From NCBI GenBank assembly GCA_028823035.1, contig JAPKCI010000044.1, positions 1 to 34,323 of the forward strand: DNA of 34,323 bases, in the 5' to 3' direction. The translations under genes were made by a program, and so were the position numbers. A model generated the notes under the pieces. The model had not been told where the DNA came from. It worked only from the letters and a program-made list of their open reading frames with translations, and made no database searches. Origin of the DNA: Rubripirellula sp. Lineage in GTDB: Bacteria; Planctomycetota; Planctomycetia; Pirellulales; Pirellulaceae. Positions 8,290 to 17,173 of this stretch are shown here, piece after piece (position 1 is the stretch's first letter; every line of letters begins with the position of its first letter).

Positions 8290-9564
8290 ATGATGACTTT
8301 TAAACGCCGCGAAATGTTGCGAATTGGAATGCTGGGAACAGGTTTGTCATTACCCCAGTACTTGCGTATGCACGCTGCGGAAACACCCAATGCACCCAAG
8401 CGGTCTGGTATCTTCATTTTTCTTGAAGGCGGTCCATCCCATCAGGACTCCTTTGATCTCAAGCCTGATGCGCCCGTCGAAGTGCGTGGTGACTTCAAAC
8501 CCATCGCGACCAATGTTCAGGGCATCCAGATCTGCGAGCATTTGCCGCAACTGGCAAGTCGGGCTGACAAGTATGCGATCATTCGCGGAATCACACACAA
8601 CGTCCCCGACCATGGCCTTGGCAAAAAATATCTGCTGACCGGGAACAAGCCATCCCAGACGGTCAGTTACCCCGAATATGGCAGCGTTGTCAGTCACGAG
8701 CATCCCTCAGACCCCAACCTGCCGACCTACGTTTCCATCGATGAATCCTTTGTAGGTCCGGGCTATCTGGGAACACAGTACAGTGCCTTAACCGCGGCAA
8801 AACCACGTCATGGAATCCCGTATAAAGTACGAGGAATTTCACTCGAAGACGGTCTAACGGTCGATCGATACAAATCACAAAAGAACCTACTGGATGATCT
8901 GGATACTGCATTCGAGGGTTTTGAAACTCTGGATGACCAGGTGGCTGGCATGGACCGTTTTACGGAACAGGCCTTCGATATCATCAGCTCTCCACGAACG
9001 CGTGCCGCGTTTGATCTAACCCAGGAAAAACCAGCCGAAAGCGATCGATTTGGCAAGCACGAATTTGGTCAGTCGTTACTGCTTGCAGCACGGTTGATCG
9101 AAGCGGGGGTGCATTTTGTCACGGTTCGACTCCGACCTGCTGAATTTGACTTCGATACTCACAGCGAGAACTTCCCGCGTTTACGGACTCTTCTGCCAGC
9201 GTTTGATCGTGCATTGGCTGGTTTAATTGATCGTCTACAGGAACGTGGGCTGCTGTCATCGACAGCAATCATGGCCGCTGGTGAATTTGGACGCACACCG
9301 AAAATCAATGCCAATGGCGGCCGAGACCACTGGGCTCGTGCCATGTGTGCTGTCATGGCAGGTGGTGATATGAAAGGCGGTCAAGTTGTGGGCGCTACTG
9401 ATGCAACCGCAGCTGAACCCGCTTCCAAAGGTTACAAACCAGATGATGTTGCTGCGTCGTTCTTTAAGAATATTGGCATCGAATCCAAGACGGAGTTCTC
9501 AACCAATGTGGGTCGTCCCATAACCTTGCTTAGAGACGGTAGTCCGATCCCCGAATTATTTTGA
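8290..9564 (+). CDS. DUF1501 family Tat-signal exported protein
   Basis: A 424-residue DUF1501 protein. The N-terminus KRREMLRIGMLGTGLSL is a twin-arginine type signal, so it is likely exported folded. Family landmarks are FLEGGPSHQDSFD (about 45-56), the Asp/His-rich RGITHNVPDHG region and AGEFGRTP near residue 330 followed by GGRDHWARAMCAVMAGG. DUF1501 belongs structurally to the alkaline phosphatase/sulfatase-like superfamily, but its substrate is not established. It is the usual downstream partner of DUF1549/DUF1553 proteins and here follows one by 84 bp. Two adjacent ATGs (8290 and 8293) are possible starts; the choice changes one residue. Confidence 0.93.
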   Translation: MMTFKRREMLRIGMLGTGLSLPQYLRMHAAETPNAPKRSGIFIFLEGGPSHQDSFDLKPDAPVEVRGDFKPIATNVQGIQICEHLPQLASRADKYAIIRGITHNVPDHGLGKKYLLTGNKPSQTVSYPEYGSVVSHEHPSDPNLPTYVSIDESFVGPGYLGTQYSALTAAKPRHGIPYKVRGISLEDGLTVDRYKSQKNLLDDLDTAFEGFETLDDQVAGMDRFTEQAFDIISSPRTRAAFDLTQEKPAESDRFGKHEFGQSLLLAARLIEAGVHFVTVRLRPAEFDFDTHSENFPRLRTLLPAFDRALAGLIDRLQERGLLSSTAIMAAGEFGRTPKINANGGRDHWARAMCAVMAGGDMKGGQVVGATDATAAEPASKGYKPDDVAASFFKNIGIESKTEFSTNVGRPITLLRDGSPIPELF

Positions 9565-9594
9565 AGCGGGAAGTTGATTGAGGTCGGATCTCAC

Positions 9595-9705
9595 CAGCAT
9601 CATGGATGCTGCACCCGTTTGCGTGACTGGCGTGCGGGCCTCATGCGGCTAGAATGAGGGCCCCAGACAGACACCCGCTTCGTGGTTCCGGCAGCAAATT
9701 GCCGG
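9595..9705. other. Cluster of three hairpins between the DUF1501 and NIPSNAP genes
   Basis: Three inverted repeats lie in 111 bp. The first is CAGCATC (9595-9601), loop ATG, GATGCTG (9605-9611). The second is GGGCCTCAT (9636-9644) pairing with ATGAGGGCCC (9654-9663) with one bulged base. The third is CCGGCA (9688-9693) pairing with TGCCGG (9700-9705). No T-run follows any of them. They could end transcription of the DUF1501 train, form an RNA leader for the NIPSNAP gene, or both. No known riboswitch class is recognised. Confidence 0.5.
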
Positions 9706-9746
9706 CTGCACGTCACCACTTTCCCTCAATCATCCGGAGTCACTTG

Positions 9747-10505
9747 ATGACAATCCCCCCAAACATCAAGCATTGGATCACGGCCTGCGTTCTCGTTGCG
9801 GCCACTCAATCACTATCAACAGTTTCTGCTGATGTTTATGAGTTACGGACCTACACGACCAACGAGGGAAAACTGGACGCCCTGAATGCCCGTTTCCGTG
9901 ATCACACCATCCGGCTGTTCAAGAAACACGGGATTGAATCGGTAGGTTACTGGGTTCCTACGGACGAACAGAAGTCCAAGAACACGCTGATCTATGTCAT
10001 CAAGCACAATAGCCGCGATGCCGCAGCCGCCTCGTGGAAAGCATTCGTCGCCGACCCTGAGTGGCAAAAAGTGTACAAGGAATCGGGAGTCGGTCCGCTG
10101 GCAAGTCCTCCCGAATCGGTCTACATGGAAACCACTGACTATTCACCCGAGTGGAAAAATGGTGACCGTGACGACGATGACGTCTTTGAGTTACGAATCT
10201 ACAAAGCAGCATCAGGAAAACTTGGCAAGCTCGATGCAAGATTTCGTGACCACACCATCGGGTTATTTGATCGTCACGGAATCAAATCAGTCGCCTACTG
10301 GCATCCGACTGACAAACCCGATTCCGAAGACATGCTGATCTACATCATCAAACACGATAGCCCACAGGCTGCCCGCAAATCGTGGCAAGCGTTCGTTGCT
10401 GATCCCGATTGGAAAAAAGCAGCCAAGGAATCGGGAGTCGGGCGACTGGCCAAGCCGCCTGCCGCAACCTACATGAAAGCAACTGACTACTCGGCATTGA
10501 AGTAG
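9747..10505 (+). CDS. Exported tandem NIPSNAP-domain protein
   Basis: A 252-residue protein with a signal peptide (about 1-28, ending STVSA) and two NIPSNAP-type ferredoxin-like domains. The first begins VYELRTYTTNEGKL (about 30) and the second VFELRIYKAASGKL (about 146). Each repeats RFRDHTI.LF..HGI and SWQAFVADP/SWKAFVADP, so the protein is a clear internal duplication. NIPSNAP domains have no agreed enzymatic role. I chose the ATG at 9747 rather than the upstream 9654 because it gives a good signal peptide and has GGAG seven bases ahead. The upstream option would translate through the hairpin cluster. The gene may form its own transcript rather than belong to the sigma train. Confidence 0.9.
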   Translation: MTIPPNIKHWITACVLVAATQSLSTVSADVYELRTYTTNEGKLDALNARFRDHTIRLFKKHGIESVGYWVPTDEQKSKNTLIYVIKHNSRDAAAASWKAFVADPEWQKVYKESGVGPLASPPESVYMETTDYSPEWKNGDRDDDDVFELRIYKAASGKLGKLDARFRDHTIGLFDRHGIKSVAYWHPTDKPDSEDMLIYIIKHDSPQAARKSWQAFVADPDWKKAAKESGVGRLAKPPAATYMKATDYSALK

Positions 10506-10547
10506 CACGTGCCCTGCTCACCACATGGGTATTCGCACCAAGCCCGC

Positions 10548-10648
10548 CAGCGATTTCGCTGCAGCAGGCACGGTGGGGCAGTCAGTGAATCAAGACGAGG
10601 ATAGGCAGGGTAAATCGAGCCACTGATTTCCTGACTTCGCTGCCCCAC
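10548..10648. terminator. Candidate bidirectional terminator between convergent genes
   Basis: The gap between two convergent genes holds two inverted repeats. One is CAGCGA (10548-10553) with TCGCTG (10556-10561). The other is GTGGGGCAG (10573-10581) pairing with CTGCCCCAC (10640-10648), with further partial pairing inside (GTCAG at 10581-10585 with CTGAC at 10631-10635). The position just past both stop codons suits termination from either side. There is no clear T-run, so factor-independent termination is uncertain. Confidence 0.4.
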
Positions 10649-10654
10649 ACGGAC

Positions 10655-11662
10655 TCATTTCGGAGCACCTTCCATGTGCGGGTAACGGTAATCTGCACGA
10701 TCGTTGGTCGAGACCTGTTGGGTAGATGCATCAGCGAGCGTGTAAAGGAAGAGTTTTTTGCCAGCATGGTAGACGATGGCTGACTCATCTTTAGACCAGC
10801 GTGGATAGGCAAACCAGATTGGTTTTTCATCTGCGTTGGCAAACGCTTTCAAGTTTGTGATCGCACGTTTCTCGGCATCGAAGTCACCCACGTAAAGTGT
10901 TCGCCCCGGCACCTGCTTTTTAAACCCGGGTTGGTATTCGAAACAGATTTTGGTTTCGCTGGGTGAAAGACTCACGCGATCAAGCACTCCGGTTTTTTCA
11001 AGATCACAGGCGATGCGCTCGAACTTTGGATTCGCCTTATTGCCGGGTGTGATGAGGTAATACCCCCAACCCAATTTTGGATGCTTTGAGCGAACGAGGA
11101 TTCGCCCATCAGTAAGACAGGTGAATGCCCATGTGTGGTATTTGTTGTCGGTCAAAGCAATCTCATCACCTGGACGGGCACCCACCTTACTCGCCATCAC
11201 ACAGTATCCCCCTGTCTTTGGATTCTTTCGATTCCAGATCGGAGTATTGGTGCCGTCCCGTGTCCACGTCTGATTGAAATCAGTGTGGGTGCCATCACTC
11301 AACCGATGCAATCCACTTCCATCGACGTTGATGATGTGAATGGCTGTCTTCCACTTCGACACATCGGGGTCACTCTTGAGCCTGCGAAAAAACACGAGCA
11401 TGTCACCGGTCTTTGACCAGGACGGTTTGAAATCCCAGTGCCCCGTTGTCAACGGCTTTCCTTCCGCAGTGCCGTAAACATTCACATGAATCTCGCCACC
11501 CACGAAATAGGATCCACGGAAACCGTCAGGCGTTGGCAATTCCGGTTCGTCGGCAGCGGGCAGTGAGGCGGAAGCCAAGCAATTGACCAGAAACGCAAAC
11601 ACGAGAAGCGTTTGGCGAGTCGAGAGCCAAAGGGGCGTAATAACAGCCGGCCACATAATCAT
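10655..11662 (-). CDS. Exported TolB/WD40-like (PD40) beta-propeller protein
   Basis: A 335-residue protein with an N-terminal signal or anchor (about 15-37, LLVFAFLVNCLASASLPA). It has repeats of the PD40/TolB kind: DFKPSWSKTGDMLVFFRR, HTDFNQTWTRDG, VSLSPSETKICFEY and YPRWSKDESAIVYHAGKKL. Such propellers often read out or bind a ligand, and the spacing suggests a single small propeller. No peptidase domain follows, unlike the S9 protein at 31998. It is the only - strand gene between the two sigma trains, convergent with the NIPSNAP gene and divergent from the DUF1559 gene. ATGs at 11662 and 11656 are both possible. Function unknown. Confidence 0.75.
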   Translation of the reverse strand: MIMWPAVITPLWLSTRQTLLVFAFLVNCLASASLPAADEPELPTPDGFRGSYFVGGEIHVNVYGTAEGKPLTTGHWDFKPSWSKTGDMLVFFRRLKSDPDVSKWKTAIHIINVDGSGLHRLSDGTHTDFNQTWTRDGTNTPIWNRKNPKTGGYCVMASKVGARPGDEIALTDNKYHTWAFTCLTDGRILVRSKHPKLGWGYYLITPGNKANPKFERIACDLEKTGVLDRVSLSPSETKICFEYQPGFKKQVPGRTLYVGDFDAEKRAITNLKAFANADEKPIWFAYPRWSKDESAIVYHAGKKLFLYTLADASTQQVSTNDRADYRYPHMEGAPK

Positions 11663-11850
11663 TCTCCGTGTAGATCGCTTCTTGAGAGTCGAGAGTTCGA
11701 GCCTATTTTATCTCGCACCCGATAACAACACTGAGCCCGCTGCCGCGAAGTTACCCACAGGTTACATTCAGTTACTTACTGACGAACCCAATCAGGCTAC
11801 GGTAATGATCTGGGATGCGTGTGTTAGGCTGCGATCTGGCGACTATTGTA

Positions 11851-11863
11851 CCGAAACTTTCGG
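11851..11863. promoter_or_regulatory. Short inverted repeat in the divergent intergenic region
   Basis: CCGAAA and TTTCGG flank a single C at 11851-11863, about 80 bp upstream of the DUF1559 gene. The 280-bp gap 11663-11942 must hold the promoters for the - strand TolB-like gene and the + strand DUF1559/sigma train. I could not identify convincing -35/-10 pairs. The repeat is a candidate operator or small hairpin on position alone. Confidence 0.25.
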
Positions 11864-11942
11864 ATTCTCAGGGTAATTTTTCGTCGACCGGCAGTGAATC
11901 CCTACGGCAGCAATCACCTCTTACTAGGCAACACCGGAAGCG

Positions 11943-13139
11943 ATGCCCGACCGCATGCGACGAAAAGGCTTCACGCTGATTGAGCTACTGGTGGTCATCG
12001 CGATCATTGGCGTGCTGGTCGGGATTCTGCTGCCGGCTGTTCAGGCAGCGCGAGAAGCTGGACGCCGCATGAGCTGCAGCAATAACATCAAACAGGTTGG
12101 GCTGGCGCTTCACAACTATCATTCAGCCTACAAGAAGCTACCCATGCACATTGGTGGAACTTTCCACCCAAGTGACAACACCAACTATACGGGAACCAAT
12201 CGTTTTCGCGCTACCAATCGGTTCACGCTGGGATATCTGGTTGGACTGACCCCCTTCATGGAACAGCAAGCGTTGTGGGAAAAGATTAGTCATCCGTATG
12301 CGTTTGACGTGGATGGTAAAACTCCAATTTCACCACCATGGCCAGCGATGGGTCCTTCGCCGACAGAATCAACCTATGGTCCTTGGCAAGTAGAAATCCC
12401 CACGCTTCGGTGCCCCAGTGATCCCGGCACCGGTCCTCCTGCTTTGGGACGTACGAACTACGCGGCCTGTTACGGAGACAGCAGCGACTGGGTGGAAACC
12501 GGCTACTGGCGTTGGGATGAAAATCGGGGACGCTGGATTTCTGACGCTATGCAAGCGAACCGAGCAAACGGTTCCTGCCGTGGCGTCTTCATCCCACGCC
12601 GATTCTCCGCTTTCAAAGACATCACTGATGGACTTGCCCACACCATTGCCGTAGGTGAAATAGCAACAGATCTAGGCGACAATGATGTCCGTACAACACC
12701 CCATTTGTTTACCGGATGGAACCCCGGTGTTCACAATAACCCACGCAGTTGCCAACCTGATCGTGACAGTAATCGACCACGATTTTGGAGTTCCAGTTTT
12801 ACTAACGTCGGACCGGAAAAATACAGGCGCGGTTACAGTTGGGCAGACGGTGCGCCTCTGAGTTCAGGGTTCAATACAACGTTACCACCCAACAGCGAGG
12901 TTTGTCTGGGTGCGGATTCCTCATCCGGCGGTCACGCGCCCGTCAGCAGTCAACATCCCGGCGGTGCTCACGTGCTGCTGTCCGATGGTGCTGTGATCTT
13001 TTTCAGTGACTCTATCGAGGCTGGAAACAGTACATCGCCAGTGGTGACTTCGAGTAACGCGGGTCGTCCAAGCCCTTACGGCTTATGGGGTGCCCTGGGC
13101 ACAAGAGCTTCCAACGAAGTGATTGACGAGCAACTCTAG
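11943..13139 (+). CDS. DUF1559 protein with prepilin-type N-terminus and H-X9-DG tail
   Basis: A 398-residue planctomycete DUF1559 protein. The N-terminus [20 protein letters not shown] is a type IV pilin/pseudopilin methylation and membrane segment, cut by prepilin peptidase before the F. It is followed by [20 protein letters not shown], the family hallmark. Near the end, H338 to DG348-349 fits the H-X9-DG processing-associated domain. The family is hugely expanded in Planctomycetota and thought to build envelope or pseudopilus-like structures, with the exact role open. ATGs at 11943 and 11955 are both possible, since prepilin leaders are short. It lies only 25 bp upstream of the sigma gene, so it probably heads that transcript. 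Confidence 0.93.
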   Translation: MPDRMRRKGFTLIELLVVIAIIGVLVGILLPAVQAAREAGRRMSCSNNIKQVGLALHNYHSAYKKLPMHIGGTFHPSDNTNYTGTNRFRATNRFTLGYLVGLTPFMEQQALWEKISHPYAFDVDGKTPISPPWPAMGPSPTESTYGPWQVEIPTLRCPSDPGTGPPALGRTNYAACYGDSSDWVETGYWRWDENRGRWISDAMQANRANGSCRGVFIPRRFSAFKDITDGLAHTIAVGEIATDLGDNDVRTTPHLFTGWNPGVHNNPRSCQPDRDSNRPRFWSSSFTNVGPEKYRRGYSWADGAPLSSGFNTTLPPNSEVCLGADSSSGGHAPVSSQHPGGAHVLLSDGAVIFFSDSIEAGNSTSPVVTSSNAGRPSPYGLWGALGTRASNEVIDEQL

Positions 13140-13164
13140 ATCACGCACCCTTCGGTTTCCTCCA

Positions 13165-13731
13165 ATGACTCACGAAACATCAATCTCAGGCATGGAAAAA
13201 GATCAACAGTACGATCGATTCATGTCGCTATTCATGAGCAGTGAACGAGCAATCCGGTCGTATGTCCGTTCGTTACTGCTATCAAATCAAGATGTCGATG
13301 ACCTGATGCAGAATATTGGCTTGGTATGTTGGCACAAATTTGATCAGTTTGACATGGCAGGTTCAGCCCAGGATTTTACTCGCTGGTGTTGCGTCATTTC
13401 CCGCTTTGAAGTTCTGCAGTTTCGTCGAAGCCGAGCAAGAGACCGTTTGGTTCTTAGTAACGAAGTCATCGAATTGCTTGCGACGCATGCAGAACAGCAC
13501 CTCGAACAGAGTGAAGCAGAACGTCGAGCACTCAAGATCTGCTTGAAAAAACTGGCTGAGCCTGACCGGCGATTACTGCTCAGCACCCACACAATAGGTG
13601 ACTCCATCTCGCGGATCGCATCAGAATCGAATCAGAAAGTTCGCCAACTTTACAGCAAAGTAAATATCATCAGAAACCAAATCGGAGACTGTGTTCGCGC
13701 TAACCTGTCGCTGGGAGAACCATCCTCATGA
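13165..13731 (+). CDS. ECF-family RNA polymerase sigma factor (planctomycete type)
   Basis: A 188-residue sigma factor. Region 2 spans about residues 15-90 (FMSLFMSSERAIRSYVRSLL, DVDDLMQNIGLVCW, ARDFTRW-type core) and region 4 about 125-180 (CLKKLAEPDRRLLL, ISRIASESNQKVRQLYSKV). Region 4 is less typical than in the sigma protein at 361, which suggests a different promoter preference. The frame is open from 13123, overlapping the DUF1559 end; ATG 13165 or 13192 are the sensible starts. The stop overlaps the FecR start by ATGA (13728-13731). It probably controls the long overlapping gene chain downstream. Confidence 0.87.
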   Translation: MTHETSISGMEKDQQYDRFMSLFMSSERAIRSYVRSLLLSNQDVDDLMQNIGLVCWHKFDQFDMAGSAQDFTRWCCVISRFEVLQFRRSRARDRLVLSNEVIELLATHAEQHLEQSEAERRALKICLKKLAEPDRRLLLSTHTIGDSISRIASESNQKVRQLYSKVNIIRNQIGDCVRANLSLGEPSS

Positions 13732-15059
13732 GTCGATCAATTCAATCACTGGTACGTCGATATCAGGACCAGCAACTGAACGATGAAGAAGTCAGGAAGC
13801 TTGATGACCTTCTTCGAACAGATCCTGACGCGCGTGAAATTTTCCGTCAAGAAACCAACTTGATCGCGACCATCGAAGAAATTGCCTGTGAGCAAGGACT
13901 TGATCCACCTGTCGATACCGCCACTGCGCCGCCAGTTGATCAGATCCACGGTTCACTATCAGGGCCTTTCACTCGATGGATGATGGCGACAGGTTGGTTG
14001 GTGGCAGTCATCTCGGCCTCATTGCTGATAGCCACCTTTGCATCGCCATCCGCAAGCACTCAAACTGAAACCATTGCGACCATCATTGGCGTCAACGGAC
14101 CACTACAGTGGACCGGAAATGGTGGCCAAGTGAGAAGTGATTTGACCGTTGGCATGCAGCTGCCCGGAGGAACGATCGATGGGGTTGCACCCGAATCGTG
14201 GTTTGCTCTGGAGTTCGATGATGGCTCAGTCGTTGTCACCTCAGGAAATTCCATGCTGGCTTTTTCCGATCTCGGACAAAAGGTTTTGCTCCTGAAAGCA
14301 GGTAAGTTATCGGCCGATGTAACACCACAGCCAGATGGATTTCCAATGCTGATTCACACCCGATCGGCTATTCTCGAAATCGTGGGAACTAGCTTTGACA
14401 TTGATACAGATCTGGCTGCAACTGCTCTGAAGGTGACCGAGGGCAAGGTACGTGTAAAACGACGAAGCGATGGTCAACTCGTGGACGTACCGGCACAACA
14501 TCAAGTCATCGCAGCAGCTGATCAAGATCTGAACGTCACTCAGATTCCACAAGTCGCTCACCACTGGAAAAGTCAACTTCAAGACGGCCCCAGACGCACC
14601 TATGGTCGTTGGCTCCCGGCCACGTCGGACAGTGGACCAATGCTTCACTGCATTCCCTACCTGACCGAAACAAATCAAACCATCTACACCTCTTCGTTTG
14701 CGGTAACGGTGGCAGATGCTGCACCGGTGATGACGAACGCCCAAACCATGATTGAAGTTGAGGGTCACCTCGATCGTGCTACTGACCTGTATGTTGGAAT
14801 GACACTAAAAACTGCCAAAGGAGACTTTGCTGGAAGATTCCAAGTGGTACTGCCGAGTGAAGAGTTCCAATCTGACGAAAGATTCAAACGCACTCTAAGA
14901 ATTGAAAACTTCACGCTCGATCCCTCGCTCTCAGCGATGAAAGACAATCTTGCCTCGACAAGTCACGAACTGATTGTGGACTCAATTTGGTTCCACACGC
15001 TCTATCAACAGGCTGGACTTGCAGTCACCTCGGTGGAACTGCAGGAGCAATCCGAATGA
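13728..15059 (+). CDS. FecR-domain transmembrane anti-sigma/sensor protein
   Basis: A 443-residue paralogue of the FecR protein at 951. The cytoplasmic N-terminus contains LVRRYQDQQLNDEEVRKLDDLL, a short anti-sigma-like helical region. One membrane helix is at about 85-105. The FecR domain (about 115-265) includes KLSADVTPQPDG and IVGTSFDI. A WKSQLQ...GRWLP linker and a C-terminal beta-rich domain with ATDLYVGMTL match the other FecR protein closely in order. The helical hairpin found between these parts in the first FecR protein is absent. It overlaps the sigma gene upstream and the sulfatase gene downstream, both by ATGA. It probably holds the sigma factor until an envelope signal is sensed. 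Confidence 0.88.
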   Translation: MSRSIQSLVRRYQDQQLNDEEVRKLDDLLRTDPDAREIFRQETNLIATIEEIACEQGLDPPVDTATAPPVDQIHGSLSGPFTRWMMATGWLVAVISASLLIATFASPSASTQTETIATIIGVNGPLQWTGNGGQVRSDLTVGMQLPGGTIDGVAPESWFALEFDDGSVVVTSGNSMLAFSDLGQKVLLLKAGKLSADVTPQPDGFPMLIHTRSAILEIVGTSFDIDTDLAATALKVTEGKVRVKRRSDGQLVDVPAQHQVIAAADQDLNVTQIPQVAHHWKSQLQDGPRRTYGRWLPATSDSGPMLHCIPYLTETNQTIYTSSFAVTVADAAPVMTNAQTMIEVEGHLDRATDLYVGMTLKTAKGDFAGRFQVVLPSEEFQSDERFKRTLRIENFTLDPSLSAMKDNLASTSHELIVDSIWFHTLYQQAGLAVTSVELQEQSE

Positions 15060-17173
15060 GTACAGATTCAATTTGTTCGCGTCTTGCCCAGATAGTGATT
15101 GTGCTGCTCACGACGCTCTCGTTGATCCCACAGTCACCAGTCGTAGGCAAAGCACCCAATGTGGTTCTGCTGCTCGCAGATGATCTTGGGTCCAAAGACA
15201 TCGGCTGTTACGGAGGCCCTGTCAAAACACCGGCACTGGACAAATTAGCAGCGAACGGTGTTCGCTTCACCGATTTCTATTCCGGTGCTCCTGTTTGCTC
15301 GACTGCCCGCGCGACCCTGCTGACTGGCAGGCACCACCTGAGAACTGGAATCTACACGGTCATTCAGGATCACATGCATCACATGCATCTGCTCAAGAGT
15401 GAAGTCACCATTGCAGAGATACTGCAGGCCAACGGCTACGATACGGTTCATCTCGGTAAGTGGCATGTAGGAACTCCGTTTCGAGGTTGGAAAAAGCCTT
15501 GGATTGATGAACACGGGTTCGATTACTGGTTTGCAACTGACCTCAACGCTGCTCCCTCGCACCGTAATCCGAAAAACTTCTGGAGAAACAGGGAGCGAGT
15601 CGGTGAACTCGAGGGCTATGCCTGCCAGTTGGTGGTTGATGAAGCCATCCAATGGCTGGACGAGAAACGAATCCCCGAGAAGCCATTCTTTCTCAATATC
15701 TGGTTTCACGAACCACATGCTCCACTTGCGGCACCCGACGAGATCGTTTCCCAATATGGTGAACTGACTGACCCTGCTGCCATTTACTCCGGAACGATTG
15801 ACAACACTGATCGCGCGATAGCGCGACTCGTCAAAAAGCTGGAACAACTCGGTACCCTCGATGATACGATCATCATCTATACCTCAGATCACGGCAGTTA
15901 CCGGCAGGAAAGGAATGGCAACCTGCGTGCCGGCAAAGGATCGCTTCTTGAGGGAGGCATCCGCACCCCGGGCATCATTTTTTGGCCCAATGGCATCGAG
16001 GGTGGTCGCATCGAAAAAACACCAGCCGGTGCCGTCGATGTCTTGCCAACACTCTGCGGCTTGGTCGGTGTCGAACAACCGAAGAACGTGCGATTGGATG
16101 GAGCCGACTTGTCTCCACTGTTGAAAACTGATTCGAACCGGTTTCATCGTCAGCAACCACTGACCTGGCACTCCCCCACCAGCCAACCCGTGTTGGCGAT
16201 CCGCGACGGTAATTACTCGCTGGTGGGCTGGCGGAACAAAGAGTACCCCAAGGACAACGCGGCCATTGAAGATGTCATGAACCAGATGAAACTGATTCTC
16301 GAAAAACATCATGGTCGTCAATTGACTCGCAATGAGCTTTGGCACAAGTGCTACAACAGTCCGTTGAGTACACCTGACTGGAACAAACTGCGAGGCAAAT
16401 TTGTTACGCTGAATACCTTTCAGGAAGCATGGATTCCCATGATCAAGGCTGGTTCGGGAGGAATCACGCGGTTTGAACTTTATGACCTGTCGGTAGACCC
16501 GGGTCAAACAAAGAACATTGCCAAACAATTTCCCGACGTCACAAAACACATGCAGCAAGCTGCACTTGCGATTCACGCAGATGTACTCACGGAGGCCCCG
16601 TTGTGGGGTCCCCAAGCGAATTCTGAGAATCGCTCGCCAACCGCAGAGAACCTGCCGACCGAAAAACAGATGCAGATCCATCGACTGAAAACAAAAAGGC
16701 GTTCCCGCTTTGATGCGTTTGCTTACCTCAATCGGATTCCTTTGGAACGCGAATCAGACGAAACACCCGATGATTTGAGCGGTCGTATTTTGGGTCGATT
16801 GGCCAATCAAGAAGGTCGAGTCTTGGTCAAACTTCCTCCGGGAGTGAATCGCACGGCCTACCAGGGATTCAAGATCGCCCTGGATAGCGGACCAGCCCTT
16901 CATGCAGGAAATTGCTTTTCCTGTCATCAACTGCCAAATTTCTCGCTGACCACCTCGACTCCCCCCACACCTTCCCTGCGCAATGCTTCATTCTCAATGA
17001 AACAACTGCGACAGGCCATGATGACTGAACCACATCGCAACATTCAGCTTGATGAGGGCGACCTCAATCGAGTGCTGGCTTTGTTGCAAACACTCAATGA
17101 TGTTCCGGATGCGGAATTCCGGAATTTGATCCTCAACGCCACCGTCCTGGACACCTCCGGAGATTTGGAATGA
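15056..17173 (+). CDS. Exported sulfatase fused to a C-terminal cytochrome c-like segment
   Basis: A 705-residue protein; the ATG at 15056 overlaps the FecR stop. A signal peptide (about 8-30) is followed by a type I sulfatase fold: metal ligands in LLADDLG (41-45), active-site stretch C81-S-T-A-R85 then ATLLTGR, GKWHVG, HEPHAP, and YTSDHG followed by EGGIRTPGI. Sulfatases of this class cleave sulfate esters with a formylglycine made from that Cys. The third position of the motif is Thr rather than Pro or Ala. After the sulfatase domain (to about 530) comes an extension of about 150 residues with CFSCH at 620-624 and a Met-rich helix (SMKQLRQAMM), like a mono-heme cytochrome c. The fusion is in frame with no sign of an error. 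The substrate is unknown. Confidence 0.88.
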   Translation: MSTDSICSRLAQIVIVLLTTLSLIPQSPVVGKAPNVVLLLADDLGSKDIGCYGGPVKTPALDKLAANGVRFTDFYSGAPVCSTARATLLTGRHHLRTGIYTVIQDHMHHMHLLKSEVTIAEILQANGYDTVHLGKWHVGTPFRGWKKPWIDEHGFDYWFATDLNAAPSHRNPKNFWRNRERVGELEGYACQLVVDEAIQWLDEKRIPEKPFFLNIWFHEPHAPLAAPDEIVSQYGELTDPAAIYSGTIDNTDRAIARLVKKLEQLGTLDDTIIIYTSDHGSYRQERNGNLRAGKGSLLEGGIRTPGIIFWPNGIEGGRIEKTPAGAVDVLPTLCGLVGVEQPKNVRLDGADLSPLLKTDSNRFHRQQPLTWHSPTSQPVLAIRDGNYSLVGWRNKEYPKDNAAIEDVMNQMKLILEKHHGRQLTRNELWHKCYNSPLSTPDWNKLRGKFVTLNTFQEAWIPMIKAGSGGITRFELYDLSVDPGQTKNIAKQFPDVTKHMQQAALAIHADVLTEAPLWGPQANSENRSPTAENLPTEKQMQIHRLKTKRRSRFDAFAYLNRIPLERESDETPDDLSGRILGRLANQEGRVLVKLPPGVNRTAYQGFKIALDSGPALHAGNCFSCHQLPNFSLTTSTPPTPSLRNASFSMKQLRQAMMTEPHRNIQLDEGDLNRVLALLQTLNDVPDAEFRNLILNATVLDTSGDLE

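Noticed and set aside
15245-16681. Two - strand open frames (200 and 265 codons) inside the sulfatase gene
   Set aside because: Both are shadows of the strongly supported sulfatase frame on the opposite strand.
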